Assembly: GCA_030844895.1 (NCBI GenBank)
Contig: CM061228.1
Coordinates: forward strand, 34,844,626-34,908,625
From: Ambrosia x helenae
Taxonomy: Eukaryota; Streptophyta; Magnoliopsida; Asterales; Asteraceae
Length of the DNA: 64,000 bases
Direction: 5' to 3'
Made by a program: the position numbers and the translations under genes
Shown here: one piece after another, positions 10,513-23,500 of the stretch
Numbering within the stretch: the stretch's first letter is position 1
Layout of the letters: each line of letters starts with the position of its first letter
Notes under the pieces: generated by a model
Told to the model about the DNA's origin: nothing
The model's input: only the letters and a program-made list of their open reading frames with translations
The model's database searches: none

Positions 10513-13508
10513 TGTAACAACCCGGTTCAGACCCCCAAAAATTTTTCGTGTATAATTATTGTTGTCGCGTAATAAACAAGTGGCCCAAATAAATATTAAG
10601 CGAGTCGGTTATGTTCGAAACTAAAAACCGAACCATTACATATGTAATATATTATTAGGATACACGTTGAGGAACCGAACCAATACGCGTTACGAACCCG
10701 GACCCGACCCAATGACTAATTGCTTAGTCATTACAAGAGACACATGGCAATCATTGCCATGTGCCCCATGGCATGTTATAATTGTGACACACCTAAACTT
10801 TGTTATATATAAAGACACACATCACACCAAAAACAATCTGCACATTTAGTTTATACACACACATATATCGTATATAGAGAGAGAGGGAGCAAGAAGTATA
10901 AAGGAAAGAGGATGAGGAGCACGACGGTGGCCCTTGGCCGCGTACGGCGGAGCACGAGCGGAGCTCCAGAGATTCCGTTCCCCAACAACACACACACACA
11001 ACCACACCCAACCCCCTTTTATCGATTATTATTAGTAAGAGAGAGAAGCAGAAGAAGAGCTAGACAGAGAGGAAGAGAGAGAGAGAGAGAGAGATCCGAA
11101 TGAGGCAGAGGGTAGCTCCGGCGGCGGCGCTGCGTTTAATCAATGTAATGGGTCTCTACAGTCAAGTGGTGAGCGGAATTGATTATTGTAGAAGCTGTGA
11201 TGAATGGATAGTGACGGTTTTGGTGTCAATCAAGTCAGATATGTCCTCAGGTACAAACCCCCAAATTAGCTTCTCTTTCTTTGAGTACTTTATGATGCAA
11301 CCATGGTAGTGATATTGAGGTTAGTAGATGATGATGATGGTTAGCTGTTGTGGTTGTTTGGTAGATGTTGATGGTGAAGGTATGGTGAAGGTGGGGTCCA
11401 GATGGTGGCTCGAGATGGTGGTCACGGTGGCTAAAAACAGAAGGATGGTGGTGATTGTCGAGTGGTGAGTAGCTAAGGGTGATGGTTCGGTGGAGGTCGG
11501 TCAGAGGTGGTGCGGTGGTAATGGTCAAGATGTCGGGTCCGGTCCAGAACCGGGTCAAAGAGATGAAGAATTGAGGATGTGGAGTGTTTGGATTTTTGGT
11601 CAACAGAAGTCAACGGTCAACACAGATTGACCGGGTCAACTGGACAGTCAACATAGTCAACCCAGTCAATTGACTAGTCAACTAAGTCAACCGGGTCAGC
11701 CGGTCAATGCGAACCGAGATGGAGTATGAGGTATAGCCGAACCTACTAACTTGACAATTGTATTAATTATAAACTAATTATTTATAACTTGATGCGCGAG
11801 GGACTTGACGAGCGGAATAAACATAATATGACCCTTGGACACCTTAGGACCTCAAAGCTTAGGACATGAGCTCAACACTTGGGTACGAGACTAAGACTTG
11901 AATAGGCAACATGTATTATATATATAAATTGAATAGTAGTAGCGACATTTGGAACTTGTGAGTTGGACACTTGAACATAATAAAAGGACATAAGGTTCGG
12001 ATTGAGACACAAGCGGCGTGGACTTGATATAGACTTATACACATAGGAATAATATTAGAACAAAAATTTAGACATAAGTAAGAGACTCGACAAGTGGACA
12101 TTTAACAATAATAGCGAGGATGAGGACTTGAAGATTGAAACCTTAGACTCGGAATAAAGGATGGATGATGTGATACAAAACTTGGACCCAACCCTAAGTA
12201 GAGCGAATCCTAGTATTAATATTAAACCCGGACTTGATGCATAAACATGGAAGATTGGAGACTTAGACTTGACGTCTTAGACATTAGGAACTTAAGATGC
12301 GGCTTAGGCCAAACTAATATTTATAAACCTATACATTGTAATGAACACTAATCCGTAACCTTTAGAACAAGAAACTATTGGACATTGCATACAAGACCTT
12401 GAACCATGATTATTAGAATAAGAACTTGACCACTTAAATTAAGAATAGAAGATAGATTCGAACCTCGGATGAGGATGTTAAGACTTGGATTGGACTAGAA
12501 CTACAATACGACGAAGTGTATTATAGTATGGAAACCCTATGCTCGAGCTCGTCCCCACGTATGACCTGTTGAAATTAAGGCCGAACACTAATAATATCTG
12601 TCGACATAGGATTCGACCAGGAGAATACCAGTACGAGATATCAGGCGCCTCAATTATTATAAACTATCCATGTGCATTTCTTCCAGGTGAGTCTCGTGAA
12701 CCATCCCCTCTTTTTCTGTTTTAAACTATTTTGGGGTGAACATATGCTTCCAGTGTAAAAACCAGAATGATAAACCATTTTGATGTGACAAGGTGTGCTC
12801 TCGAATACCGAACCTTCACACTCATTAACCCAACGGGAGATTGGGCCACTTAATATGTGGGTAGTACTACTTGGGGAATCCCCCACGCACAGTGGATCCG
12901 GAAGCCCGGAAAACCCTCCACTGAGGTCTGCGGACCGTTGTGGCATATGTTTTGCCATAGGAATCCATAATGGGAGTAGATGGATTCATTGTTAGGATTG
13001 AGGTGTGACTTGTACATCACCAGTGCAACCATGTGTTAAACTGTATTAACTTTTAAACCTATTTTGGAACTATAAACTATTTTGTAGAAAACCATGTAAA
13101 CTTATAACCCGGCTTTTGACGATAAACTTATTTTAAAACCAGTTTAACGCACCCACGAACTCACCAACATATTTGTTGACCCAAAACTATTTTTAAGCAT
13201 GTGTTCAGGTACAACTCATGGATGGATGGCGAAGGCGAGGTATACTATATTTGTTGCGGGATAGAGCGTATAGAGCTAAGCACGACTAGAGATTGGATTG
13301 ATTTGAGGATTACACATCAACAACTGCTTCGACGACCGCTGCGCTTCGTCTTTGCATACCTTTGAACCATTCATTAAGTATTGTATTTATATATATTTGG
13401 AACTAGAAATTGTATTTAAAACCTTTAATATAATAATTGTTACTTCCGCTGTGCAAGTTTGGTACCAATCTGTATTTCGACCAGGCCCACGTTGGTCGGG
13501 TTGTGACA
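10513..13508 (+). repeat. LARD 3' LTR (LTR2)
   Basis: 2996 bp, near-identical to LTR1; the two differences I found are a longer GA run (about 11073-11095) and a missing G near 12230. It ends TTGTGACA and is followed by the target duplication TTAGC. Confidence 0.93.
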
Positions 13509-13513
13509 TTAGC

Positions 13514-14040
13514 TTATACTATTTAACAACTTTTGCCTTATGTACAAAACCAATTTTGAAAATATTTTTTCATAGGAATAATATCTAGTCCCTAGATTCT
13601 CCATCGACACTCACTCATTTTCAACTTGTTCAAATTTTTACAATATTTGGCATATACCACAGTCATGTTTTCTTATACACTTGATTATAACCTTTGGTCC
13701 AAACCTCAAAATTTACACTGCTACATAATCTCCTTACTATAAAATAAACTCTTTATCAACTATCTTCACATTCTCTCACAACCTTGATTCTGCTTCAAGA
13801 TTTTTCATCATCCTCTCAAGAACTAAATTCATATCCTTCACCTTCTCACACATGAGCTAGTTACCCATGATAATCAAACAACTAAAAACCTGATACTTGA
13901 TTCTACAGGATTTTTCTAAAAACATCATTGTTTGTGAAACTTGATTTCCTCTTAATTTGACTATTCACTGGACATTTAATTATTCATGATACTCGTAATC
14001 TATTTCTATAGGCCACTAAGATAACACTTACACTTAATCT
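13514..14040 (+). other. Right internal remnant of element A
   Basis: Continuation of element A after the LARD and its target duplication. AT-rich with no recognisable coding motif. It joins directly to the middle of the 3' LTR at 14041, so the breakpoint of an internal deletion lies there. Confidence 0.6.
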
Positions 14041-15289
14041 ATTTCAGAAAAATCATTTATTTGATATTTTTAATCAATTTTTGTCAGTTTTAATCATAAA
14101 TAAATCATGATAAATTCATTTTTCAATATTTTTGTACCAAAATTTTACATAAATTATTTCTATTCATTTGGAACAGAAATACAATTTTTAATTCAAGAAT
14201 TCTTTAATTTTAATATTTTTAGATATTAAAGTCATACTTTGACAATTTGAAATAAATAGATTAAATATTCTATTTTCAAGAAAATAATTTTATAAAAATT
14301 ATTTTCATACTAAGACTTTGTTTTGTGACCATCTTCAACTTGAAATTTACAAAAAGACTTTTATTCATTTATTTATTATAATTCTTATATTTAATAAACA
14401 ATTTGTTTATTAATCAAATAAACGTTTATCCCCAATTCGAAGCCCTAGAAAATACTTATAGACCAAGACTTATTTGTTACATTATACATAGGGTGATACT
14501 TGGCAACGTTGGATTATACATATTCAATTACACAAGACTTACCACCTTGCTAAGGTGAGTATTATTTATCCCCTTTTTCGTTTTACACTTTTGGGGTGAT
14601 TCATGCACAAATATTCAAAACCTTCATATTCATTTACACATACATTCTTATTCATTTACAATTCATATACGTGTCTTGATTATCTTTGTGCTTATGCTTG
14701 AACATGAACGTAGCTTACATACAAAATCATACATACAGACATAACTTGGTGTTATGGTGCTCTTTACATACAGACATAACTTTGTGTTATGGTGCTCTTT
14801 ACATACAGACATAACTTTGTGTTATGGTGCTCTTTACATACAGACATAACTTGGTGTTATGGTGCTCTTTTAGACTCACACGTGTTGAGGTGCTCATTAT
14901 CAATTACATTGTACAACTTTACATGTGATCTTTGTCTTGTTTGCTTACTTGCGTGTTTACATAATGCCTTGGTGATGCTAGACACATGAATTGTATTACT
15001 TTTCAAAACTTATACTATATGTACAAAACTAAAAAGTACTCACCAACATTCATATGTTGACAAAATTATTTTCGTGCATGTTTCAGGATAAGCTGCTTGA
15101 CGCTTCACATAGGACTTTGGACTTAGATTAGATCAATCAATTATCTTTATCTTTGTTGTCTTGTATTTAATTTCACATGTTGTAAAACAATATTCAATAA
15201 TCATATATTTACATTTTAGTACCATGAGCTTTTGAACAATCGTCACTACGTGGCACCTCGATGATTCCGCCATCGGTTGGGGTGTTACA
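14041..15289 (+). repeat. Truncated 3' LTR of element A
   Basis: 1249 bp matching 5' LTR positions 2663-3876 plus one extra 35-bp tandem unit. The promoter half is missing. The end GGTGTTACA and the CAACT target duplication are intact. Confidence 0.9.
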
Positions 15290-15294
15290 CAACT

Positions 15295-15629
15295 GTGGAG
15301 GAGTTTATGGAAGATTTAATCATAAATCAAAGATTGATTAAATCTGTGGAAAAGTTTATGGAAAAGAAAAATAATGAGAAAGAGAAAGAGAAAGAGAAAG
15401 AGGGGAGTTTGTTTTAACCTAGCTAGCAATGATAAAGTGGACTGGAGAAATGAGGCGGTGAGGGTTTTGGGGATGTGTGTCAGAATTCAAAATTTGGATT
15501 CAAAATTTGGCCGCCTAAAAATCACGCGAAAGGCTTTGATTAAGAAGCTTTAAGAGAAATGTGTAAAATGACAATGTTGCCCTTCCTATATGCATTATAA
15601 TATAGTATAGATATATATATATATATATA
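15295..15629. other. Unassigned flank right of element A
   Basis: A frame reading from the target duplication gives about 40 codons (VEEFMEDLI... with a run of alternating K and E) before a TAA at about 15417. It also stays open a short way to the left of element A (from about 1278). Not recognised; it may be part of an old gene or chance. Confidence 0.3.
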
Positions 15630-16035
15630 GGGGGGTTATCTTGAGAACGCTAAATATTGTGAGAACCGTGAGAACAAGTAAATACATCAATCAAAATCAA
15701 AAAAATTTAATACAAAACTTATCATAATCAAAATACAACGTTAATAAATGAATTTTCTTTCCAAATAATTCATATTTTCTTGCAAAAACACTTTCAAATT
15801 AACTTTTTACACATGTGTAAATAAAACAGTTTACACATGCATAAACAATAAATTTACACATGTGTAAAAACAATTTATTTTCGTATACGTAATTGAATTT
15901 TTACGCGTAAATTGTGTTTTTGAGATTGTATTTTAGTAATAAAGATAAGTGCAAAAAGAAATTTTGAATTTGAATGGTTTTAGATGCCGTTCTCACGGTT
16001 CGCACGAAATATAGGTGTTCTCAAATTAACTTTTT

Positions 16036-16037
<2 letters not shown>
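15630..16037. mobile_element. MITE-like inverted-repeat element 1
   Basis: Imperfect terminal inverted repeats of about 45 bp (15630-15674 and 15989-16037) share TTGAGAAC and the inner GAACCGTGAGAAC. The element is flanked by (TA)n on both sides, so a TA target is plausible. No open frame of note; the interior is AT-rich. Superfamily not assigned. Confidence 0.7.
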
Positions 16038-16077
<40 letters not shown>

Positions 16078-16084
<7 letters not shown>

Positions 16085-17260
16085 GTTCAAATAGGAATCA
16101 TACCTTAAGTAGGAATCATATGAACCAATCTTAGCCATTAATCTCTAATGGCATGATTGTAAATAAGTAAAACATTAATTAAATATTTAATTAAATCAAA
16201 GGGCAATGTGGTAATTGTATATTGACTATTAATAACACATGTTTAATTAGTTTCCTTTATAATCCTGTTATTTTAGGAAAGTAGTTATTTTTCCCTATGG
16301 TAATCATTTTTCATCAATATGTGCAGTACATGATGTTATATAGTTTTGATTTTTGAATAATATACGTTGGTGTATATTATATGGAAAAGGTAATCGATCA
16401 AACCTTAAATAAGATAACGAGGCCAAATGTATCAATATACACTGATGTATAATTATACACTGGTAAGAATGGTAGTATTAAATACATATATTATACACTG
16501 ATGTATAATTATACACTGGTGTATAAATAGTTGTGATAATCAAATGTATCAATATACACTGATGTATAATTATACACTGGTAAAGAATGATAGTATTAAA
16601 TACATATATTATACACTGATGTATAATTATACACTTGTGTATAACAACTAACAACAAATTTTTTCATCTCTCTCGCTCTCTCTCTCTAAAAAGAAGAACC
16701 GATAATGGTGACAGGGGAGGAGGTCCGATGGTTTTTGGGTGGTTTAGGGGTCCGATGATGTTCCTGCAGGGGGGGATATCTGATGGTTTTTGGGTGGTTG
16801 AGGGCGGTGGTGGCTGAGGGTGGTCTGATGGGGTTTGCAGAGGACGACGGAGGGACGGTGGTGGTGGTGGGGTTTGCAGAGGACGACGATGGTGGTGTTT
16901 TTTGAGGGCGGTGGTGGCTGAGGGTGGTCTGATGGGTTTTGCAGAGGACGGCGGAGGGGCGGTGGTGGGGTTTGCAGAGGACGACGACTGAGGGACGACG
17001 ATGGTGGTGGTTTTTGAAGGCGGTGGTGGCTGAGAGCTGGTGGATCTTTTTTAGAGAAACTGATTAGGAGATTGAATTGGGTGAGTTTTTTAAGGAAACA
17101 AAAAATAACTGATTATATTATGAAATAAAATTAAAAGAAAATGATAATTATTTAAATGTTTAATTACACTCTTACCCTTTAGATCAAGATCAAAGATGGA
17201 GGGCTAAGATTGGTTCCTAAGTTTCTAACTAAGCTCTTGATTCCTATTTGATCTTTTTCC
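16078..17260. mobile_element. MITE-like inverted-repeat element 2, with internal tandem repeats
   Basis: Ends share TTCAAATAGGAATCA (left) and its near reverse complement TGATTCCTATTTGATC (right), and the next inner block ACCAATCTTAGCC is also inverted. Flanked by (TA)n. Inside are a roughly 117-bp tandem duplication (about 16431-16645) built from TATACACTGATGTATAATTA, and a G-rich tandem region (about 16720-17040). The frame over the G-rich part is low-complexity and not a gene. Confidence 0.7.
16431..16645 (+). repeat. Roughly 117-bp tandem duplication of TATACACTG-type palindromes
   Basis: Two units starting ATCAATATACACTGATG at 16431 and 16548; each holds two copies of a palindromic TATACACTGRTGTATA-like motif. 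Sits inside MITE-like element 2. Confidence 0.75.
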
Positions 17261-17514
17261 TATATATATATATATATATATAGACCCAGCAAGGATACAA
17301 ATAAAATGAATGGAACAGAAGGCAACCATTGTAAGTTGTAAGTTGTTAAAGAAAGCAATAGGTATGATGTCATGTCCGGGTTATAATAGGAAAATCATGA
17401 AAATAGACATGTTAAACCGTCATTTATATCAACATATGCAATGACTTATAAGATTTGTAAAATAAGCAAACAATTAAGAGGACAAATAAGTAGAGCCAAC
17501 ATCGTTTTTAAATC

Positions 17515-17899
17515 ACACTCTGACTTTCAGACACCTATTTAGCCCACAAAATAAGTATACTTAAGTCCACGTCTCACCCAAATAACCAATCAAAAAATTA
17601 CAATTATAAAGTGTCGGCACTATTTTAGCCCATAGACACCATTTCTATCTGCACCAAAAAAAGAGAGAGAGAAATCTTTTTTTTTTTTTGTGCCGGCAAA
17701 AATGGTTCATGCTCCTTTACCTCCTTTTGCTAAATATACACTTGTAAATTTTTATTGATGGACCATCCTCTTTTTTAGTGCTGATAAAAATGGTTACTGT
17801 TCCTTTAACCCACAAGCTAAAATTGATTGGTTATTCGGGTGAGACGTAATTTTGTGACTATAGTGTTGACTAAAAAGATGCCGAAAAGTCAAAGAGTGG
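17515..17899. mobile_element. Foldback / MITE-like element 3
   Basis: Long imperfect inverted repeat: the left arm from about 17515 (CACTCTGACTTTC) through CGTCTCACCCAAATAACC pairs with the right arm from GGTTATTCGGGTGAGACG (about 17829-17847) to AAAGTCAAAGAGTG near 17899. The loop holds a T-run and GTGCCGGC-type motifs. No clear target duplication was found. Confidence 0.55.
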
Positions 17900-19439
17900 G
17901 CTATGAAGGTGCCGGCTATGCGTGTTTTTCTCTTATAAGTTTGCCTATTATAAATCAACAAAGTGAATTGTTAAAAGTCTTAATCAACATGGCTATTTTT
18001 ATAATTTTCCCGCTATAGTATCTTGGTGTTTGAAGAACTAGCTTATATTCTAAGAGAAATAAATAAGATGTAGGTCATGTACTTAGGATTTGATGTGGGA
18101 ATAATCAAGGCTCTTTAAAGACAAAATCAATAATACAAACATTAAAATTGATATTGAGAGAGAAAGAGCAAGTGTACGTTAGGCATAAAACGTAGACCTA
18201 TGTTCGAAGGAGAATCTTTACATGGATGAGGAGTTATCATCTATATTAATTGGTTTCACCTTTAATGTAAGCATTACAGGAAGGGCAAGGGGAGCTTGTC
18301 GCATACTAATTTTTGGCCACCAACAATCGTACGTTCCAATGTATGGTACACTAGATAATGTTAGGGATCAATACCTTAAGGTGTATGGACATGCTACCGG
18401 CCTACCACTACAATATTGTCTCAATACGTTATAATGTTTGGTGTTCTAAACTTTCATGTGTTGCCCTAAGAGAGAGTTGGTTCGACTAATATTTGTCGGA
18501 GCTAATTAACACCAACTAGAGACTTTTGAGATTATTGTTTTGGACTTGACCCAAGAAACGACATATAGTAACATTGATTTTGACGTGTGATCCTATAGGT
18601 TGCATACAGAGCAACAACAATTAGTACACGTTTAAAATAGATCAAGTGCTTATTATGATCACAAATTAAGAGCATGATTATTTTATGCAAAAGAATGATA
18701 CGAACGATCCTTATCATAAGTGGGAGGAGGGTCATTATAAGAGTTTATAAATGCGAGTCTCCCTTGGCTATTGTTTCCTTAGTAATAAGGAAAAAAATAT
18801 GAACCCTAAGGGATGTGATGCACCCTTACACAAGAGGCTTAATCGTAGGCCATGACGTAACGTGACGTTTTCATCTGATCGGTTCATTTTAGATACACAT
18901 TCTTGAAAGCAAATTATGTTATAAATGCAGTAATACTAGTATAAATATATCACTTTAGTTAGTTTTTATATTTTATAGGTTACAAATAAAATGAAGTCAA
19001 AATGATAAACTTGTAAATATAAAATAAATATCATGAAGTCTAACATTTTGGGAATTCAAGTTTAAATATGTTGATTGCTAATGGATCAATTAGAATTGCT
19101 TTGGGTTGAATGCAATTATTTGGAATGGAACTGACAACAAGATGATGATGATGTGGGCCTTACTAACGATTTGATTTGCTGGGCTGGGCTACGAAGAGAA
19201 AATGAAATCACAGCCCACAAACAACAAGGAAATTAAAAAGGGCACGGGATGGGACTTCTGAAAAAAAGGGGGCGGGATCGCAGACGGCAGCAGCCTTTGG
19301 ATGTGTGTGCGTGGGACACAACTCGAAAAAAAAAAAAAAAAGACACCCAGATTTAGGAGTTGCGCGCATAATCGACACGAGACCAAAGTGAAGTTTAATC
19401 AATTGTTTTAAAATTTTAATGAATAATTGTGTAGCGACA
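17900..19439. other. Unassigned sequence
   Basis: No convincing gene. The longest frame (18222-18434, plus, 70 codons) has no motif I recognise. A homopolymer A-run lies near 19326-19341. Confidence 0.5.
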
Positions 19440-20055
19440 ATATCTGATTTGTTTACTATTATTATTATTGACGAGGTATAGCCCAAACCAAGTCCAATAA
19501 CAATGAGGCCTACGTCAACCAAGAGTCAAGCTATGGAGGTGCTGGCATAGAGGCCTAGTCAACAAGGCACGATACATGAATCTCTCGCTCAGTCACGTCT
19601 GCACTTAATGTAGACGTGATTGGAGCCCGAGGGAAGACAACCTAAACAGTGGCCAAGCCATCACTTGTCAGACGAACAAAGAGCAAGTCAACCCTATTTC
19701 TAACCAACACATCTTGGATCGGACCAAGAGGTATGACGGTTATAATGGGTAAGAGAAAGAGTTCTGATAAAGAGTTCTGAGAAAGATGCCTTATACACTA
19801 AGACCTGCATCATGTAATAAACACATTGAATTATCCCTTACACACACAGAACATGAGTCTTTCTCATTAGGGTATGGTTTGTCCCTTCCAAGTAAGATAT
19901 TTATCCTCAGGCCGGAGAGTGGTCATGGAGACATCCCCTAGGGTCCTCTGTGGCGAGGCTAATAACATTGTCTTGTAGGTACTCCACTGAACAGGTGACC
20001 GAAAAGTTACCATAAAGTCCCTGTCAACCGATGAGTTCATTTTCGGAATCAACAA
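19440..20055 (+). repeat. Possible degraded LTR of a gypsy element
   Basis: Called only from context: it precedes a primer-site-like motif and a gag-like stretch. It has no confirmed TG/CA ends or second copy in the window, so limits are uncertain. Confidence 0.35.
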
Positions 20056-20495
20056 TGGTGCCATCCGTGGGACCCCTTCTTAGAAAAGTGGTTTCCTATG
20101 CAGAAGAACAACTTAGTCACAAACTCCCAAGACGGGAAGAAGCGGGAAAATGGGAGACCCGTCAGACATTCCTGCTCTTCCGATAGGTCACATGGAGAAG
20201 GTGCAGAAAACTCCAACTAATTCTCGGTCATACCTCCGAGGTTTGACTAGGTCAGACAATTTTCAGGAAGGCCTCGTCGTGACACCAAAACTTGTGTCTG
20301 CTAACAAGGTGGAATTGAAGGCCCAACAAAGATATCTTAGTTCACGAAAAGAATTATCAAAGCAACCCTCCCCAAAGGTTGAAAATGCCATCCAATGTGA
20401 ATAAGTACGATGGGACGAAAGGCCCAGACAACCACATGATGGATCGTTCCTTTCAAATATCGCAGTACCCGTTTGAGAGGTTGCCAGTGTGATTA
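20056..20495 (+). pseudogene. Leader and gag fragment of a Ty3/gypsy (Tat/Athila-like) element
   Basis: TGGTGCCATCCGTGGGAC (20056-20073) resembles the signature at the leader start of many plant Tat/Athila-type elements. A short open frame (20150-20404) precedes, in another frame, a stretch reading NKYDGTKGPDNHM (about 20395-20440). This recalls the YDGT.DP..H motif at the start of plant gypsy gag domains. Frames are shifted and the sequence stops abruptly near 20500, where minus-strand copia sequence begins, so this is a dead fragment. Confidence 0.5.
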
Positions 20496-20504
20496 TTTGG
20501 GCGA

Positions 20505-23500
20505 GTGCATGAACTACGATAATTTATTTACGACAAAGGAGATGTCAAGACGACTGAAGGTGGTGTACTGCAAAGTACCTACCAGTTTTCGGGTTGGTGT
20601 GGGATCGACAGGAGGAGAGGAGTCATAGGAAGAAAGCGAGTCGGAAGTGCTTAAAGGTGTGTGGACCTCTTTTGCACCATCCATTATAAAGGTAGCGAGA
20701 ATGTCTTGAATGTGGCGGTGTTGAGAAAGGAATAGACCATGAGTCATAGGAATGACTTCGATTCCTAGGAAGTGATAGAGAGGGCCTAAGTCTTTGATGG
20801 AGAATTTTTGCTTATGGCTTGAACAAAGGAATCCTTAAACGGATTGTGATTGCCGGTAAGGACAAATGTCATCAACGTACACAAGGAGATAGCAAGTGAT
20901 ATTGTTGAGATTGTAGACAAAGAGTGAAGGATCAGAAATACATTTCTTTTAAAGCCAAAGCAAATGAGAAAATTGGTTAGTTCAATGTACCAAGCACACG
21001 GTGCTTGCTTAAGGCCATAGAGAGAGTTTTTTAGTTTGCAAATGTGATGTGGGAATTCCGTATTTGTGAACCGGGAAGGTTGTATCATAAAGACATCCTC
21101 GTGAGGAATCCCATGAAAAAACGCATTATTGAAAACTAGTTGACGCAAAGACCATCCTTTTAAAAGGGCAATAGAGAGGACAGTGTGGATGGTAACGGGT
21201 TTAGTAACGGGACTAAATGTTTCATGGTAGTCTTTTCCATATTATTGGTGAAACCCTTTGAAAACGAGATGTCCTTTGTACTTGTCAATTGTGCCGTCGG
21301 GTTTACGTTTGATTCGGAATACCCATTTGCAACCAATAGGATTTTGGGTTGTGTGAGGTACAAATTCCCATGTGTTGTTGTGAAGGAGAGCATTGTACTC
21401 AAGATCCATGGCATGGTGCCAATCCGGATATTTCAAAGCTTGAGTGTGAGTGGATGGTTCGAGAGATACAGGTAGAGGATGAATGGTGGTAGAGTTAACA
21501 AAACTTGAGTTGTAATATTTTTAATTTGGTTTGGGTTGTCAACGAGGTGGTGGAGGGTTATTCGGAGGAGAACTCGTAGTATAGTCGGGTTGGTTGGAAA
21601 GGGACACGGGTGAGCTAGGTGTAGAACAGGAGAGGGAATCGGTCGGTGGAGTGGTGGGGTTATCGGGCTGGGGAGTTGGGCCGGTGGGTGGGGCAGTTTT
21701 CGGTGGGCTGGTGAATTGGGCCGGTGGGTGGGGCTGTTTCAGTGGTGGGTGATGTTGGGCCTCGAGTATGTGAGTGGGAAGTTAGGCTGGTTGGAATAGA
21801 GTGATGATTTGGGTCGGGGTGGGTGTAAGTATAGTGGGTTGGGCTGTGGGTGAAGTGGGCTGATGAGTGGAGGGTGGGTGAGGCATAGTAGTTGGGTCTG
21901 GGGATGATCGAATGTTGGCAGGAGAGGAATTGGTGAGGTCCAATTGTTGTGGTGATAGAAAAGTGTCAAATGACACATGTTTAGGGTGGGAATTTGTGAT
22001 TTGGGATGGAAAATGTGTGGAATAAACTCGAGTGGTAAAGTTTGTGACTAAGGGGGTCATAGCATTTGAATGCCGATTTAGAGGATGAGTACCCAAGAAA
22101 GATGCATGTTGTGGACCGGAATTGTAGTTTTGAAGTGGCATATGGTTTTAGCCACGGGTAACAAAGGCAACCAAAAGGCTTAAGTTTGGAATAGGTAGGA
22201 ACGGTGTTGAACAACACATCATAGGGTGATTTATTGCGAAGAGTGGGTGTAGGTAAACGGTTTATGAGGTGGGTAGCGGTTTGAAAAGCATGAGACCAAA
22301 AATGTTGTGGTAAGTGGGAGTAGTGGAGTAATGGGAGGCCGGTTTCCACAACGTGTCGGTGACGTTGTTCGGCAATACCGTTTTGTTCTAGTGTGTGAGG
22401 TGGTGTCGTGTAATGGGAGATACCTTGAGAGGCAAGATAAGGTGAAAGACCCGCATATTCACCCCCATTATCAGGGAACAACGCAACAATGTTGGTTTTA
22501 AAAAAAATCAACAAGAGATTTAAATTGTGGAAAAATAATTTTTACATTGGATTTTCGTTTGATTGGGTACAACCAAATGTATTTGGAACAATAGTCAACA
22601 AAAATGACATAGTATTTAAAACCATCAATTGGCGTTTTCACGGGACTCCATACGTCAGAGTAGAGAAGTTGTAGAGGTTGATTGGCAACAAAAGAGTTTT
22701 TGCCAAAAGGTAGTTTGTGGCTTTTATTTAGGGAACATGAAGTACAATGAAAAGACTCATGGGTCACATTATTACAACGAAGTCCCAATCTAGAAATTAA
22801 AGACTTAAACACTTAAAGCGATGGATATCCAAGTATGTGGTGCCACATGAGAAGAGAGTTTGTTTGGGTGTTGTTGACTTGAGGAGACAAGGAGATTGGT
22901 CCATAGTAGACATCATTGACGTTCACTCCCCGCATGAGGCGTGCCCCCGTGCGTAGATCCTTGACAAAAAATTATTGGGAAAAAAATCAACGGAAACATG
23001 ATTTGTACGACAAATGGCAACGGAAATAAGATTATTTCGAAGATTAGGAGCAATTAAAATGTTATTTAAAAGAGGTGGATGAGATTTTGTTGGAATAGTT
23101 GTTTGAGCAATATGAGTTATAGGGAGAGTTTTACCATCACCTAGCATGATCTTATCGGGTCCTCCGTATTCGGAAAGAACGGGAAATTGTTAGTTGTTGT
23201 TCGCGGTGTTGTTGGACCCACCGGTGTCCCACATCCAAAATGCGGTTGTAGCCGTTGGGTGAGGGGTGGTGTAGTTAACCACCGGGGTGTTGGTATTTTG
23301 AGGCGAGACATTGTGTTCTCGTAGGAAGCGACTAAGTTTGCGACAATCTTTAGTGTCATGTCTGGGAATGTTACAATAGTAGCAATAGGTGTTATTGTTG
23401 CGAGTCGGGCGAGTGTTGGTATTAGTAGTTCAAGGTGGCCCTTGGTTTCGGGTTGTGGCGGCGTTAATGTGGGTGATTTGTTTGGCCATGGTGAATCGAA

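Larger units (their letters stand above)
4880..13508 (+). mobile_element. Young non-autonomous LTR retrotransposon (LARD-like) nested in element A
   Basis: LTR1 is 4880-7874 and LTR2 is 10513-13508. The target duplication TTAGC lies at 4875-4879 and 13509-13513. A tRNA-Met-type primer site (7877-7888) follows LTR1 and a purine tract AGGGGGGGAGAA (10501-10512) precedes LTR2. The 2638-bp internal region shows no gag or pol motif in any frame, so the element depends on proteins from an autonomous relative. By eye the LTRs differ only by two extra bases in a GA repeat and one missing G, which implies a very recent insertion. Confidence 0.95.
1317..15289 (+). mobile_element. Element A: long-LTR retrotransposon (gypsy-like, non-coding), host of a nested LARD
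   Basis: The element is bounded by TGTGACATCC at the left and GGTGTTACA at the right, and flanked by the 5-bp direct repeat CAACT (1312-1316 and 15290-15294). The 5' LTR is 1317-3876 and is followed by a tRNA-Met-type primer-binding site. The 3' LTR is only a remnant (14041-15289), matching the 5' LTR from 2663 onward. No gag or pol is left in the internal region (3877-4879 plus 13514-14040); a deletion must have removed the internal end together with the first half of the 3' LTR. A second element (4880-13508) sits inside. LTR style and leader resemble element B, which has a gypsy-type gag, so a Ty3/gypsy relative is inferred. Confidence 0.88.

Noticed and set aside
18222..18434. Possible small gene of 70 codons
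   Set aside because: No recognisable motif, no clear promoter or splice context; cannot be supported from the sequence.
21739..22141. Separate Pro/His/Thr-rich minus-strand proteins
   Set aside because: These are the variable linker between integrase and RT of the decayed Ale-like copia, not separate genes.
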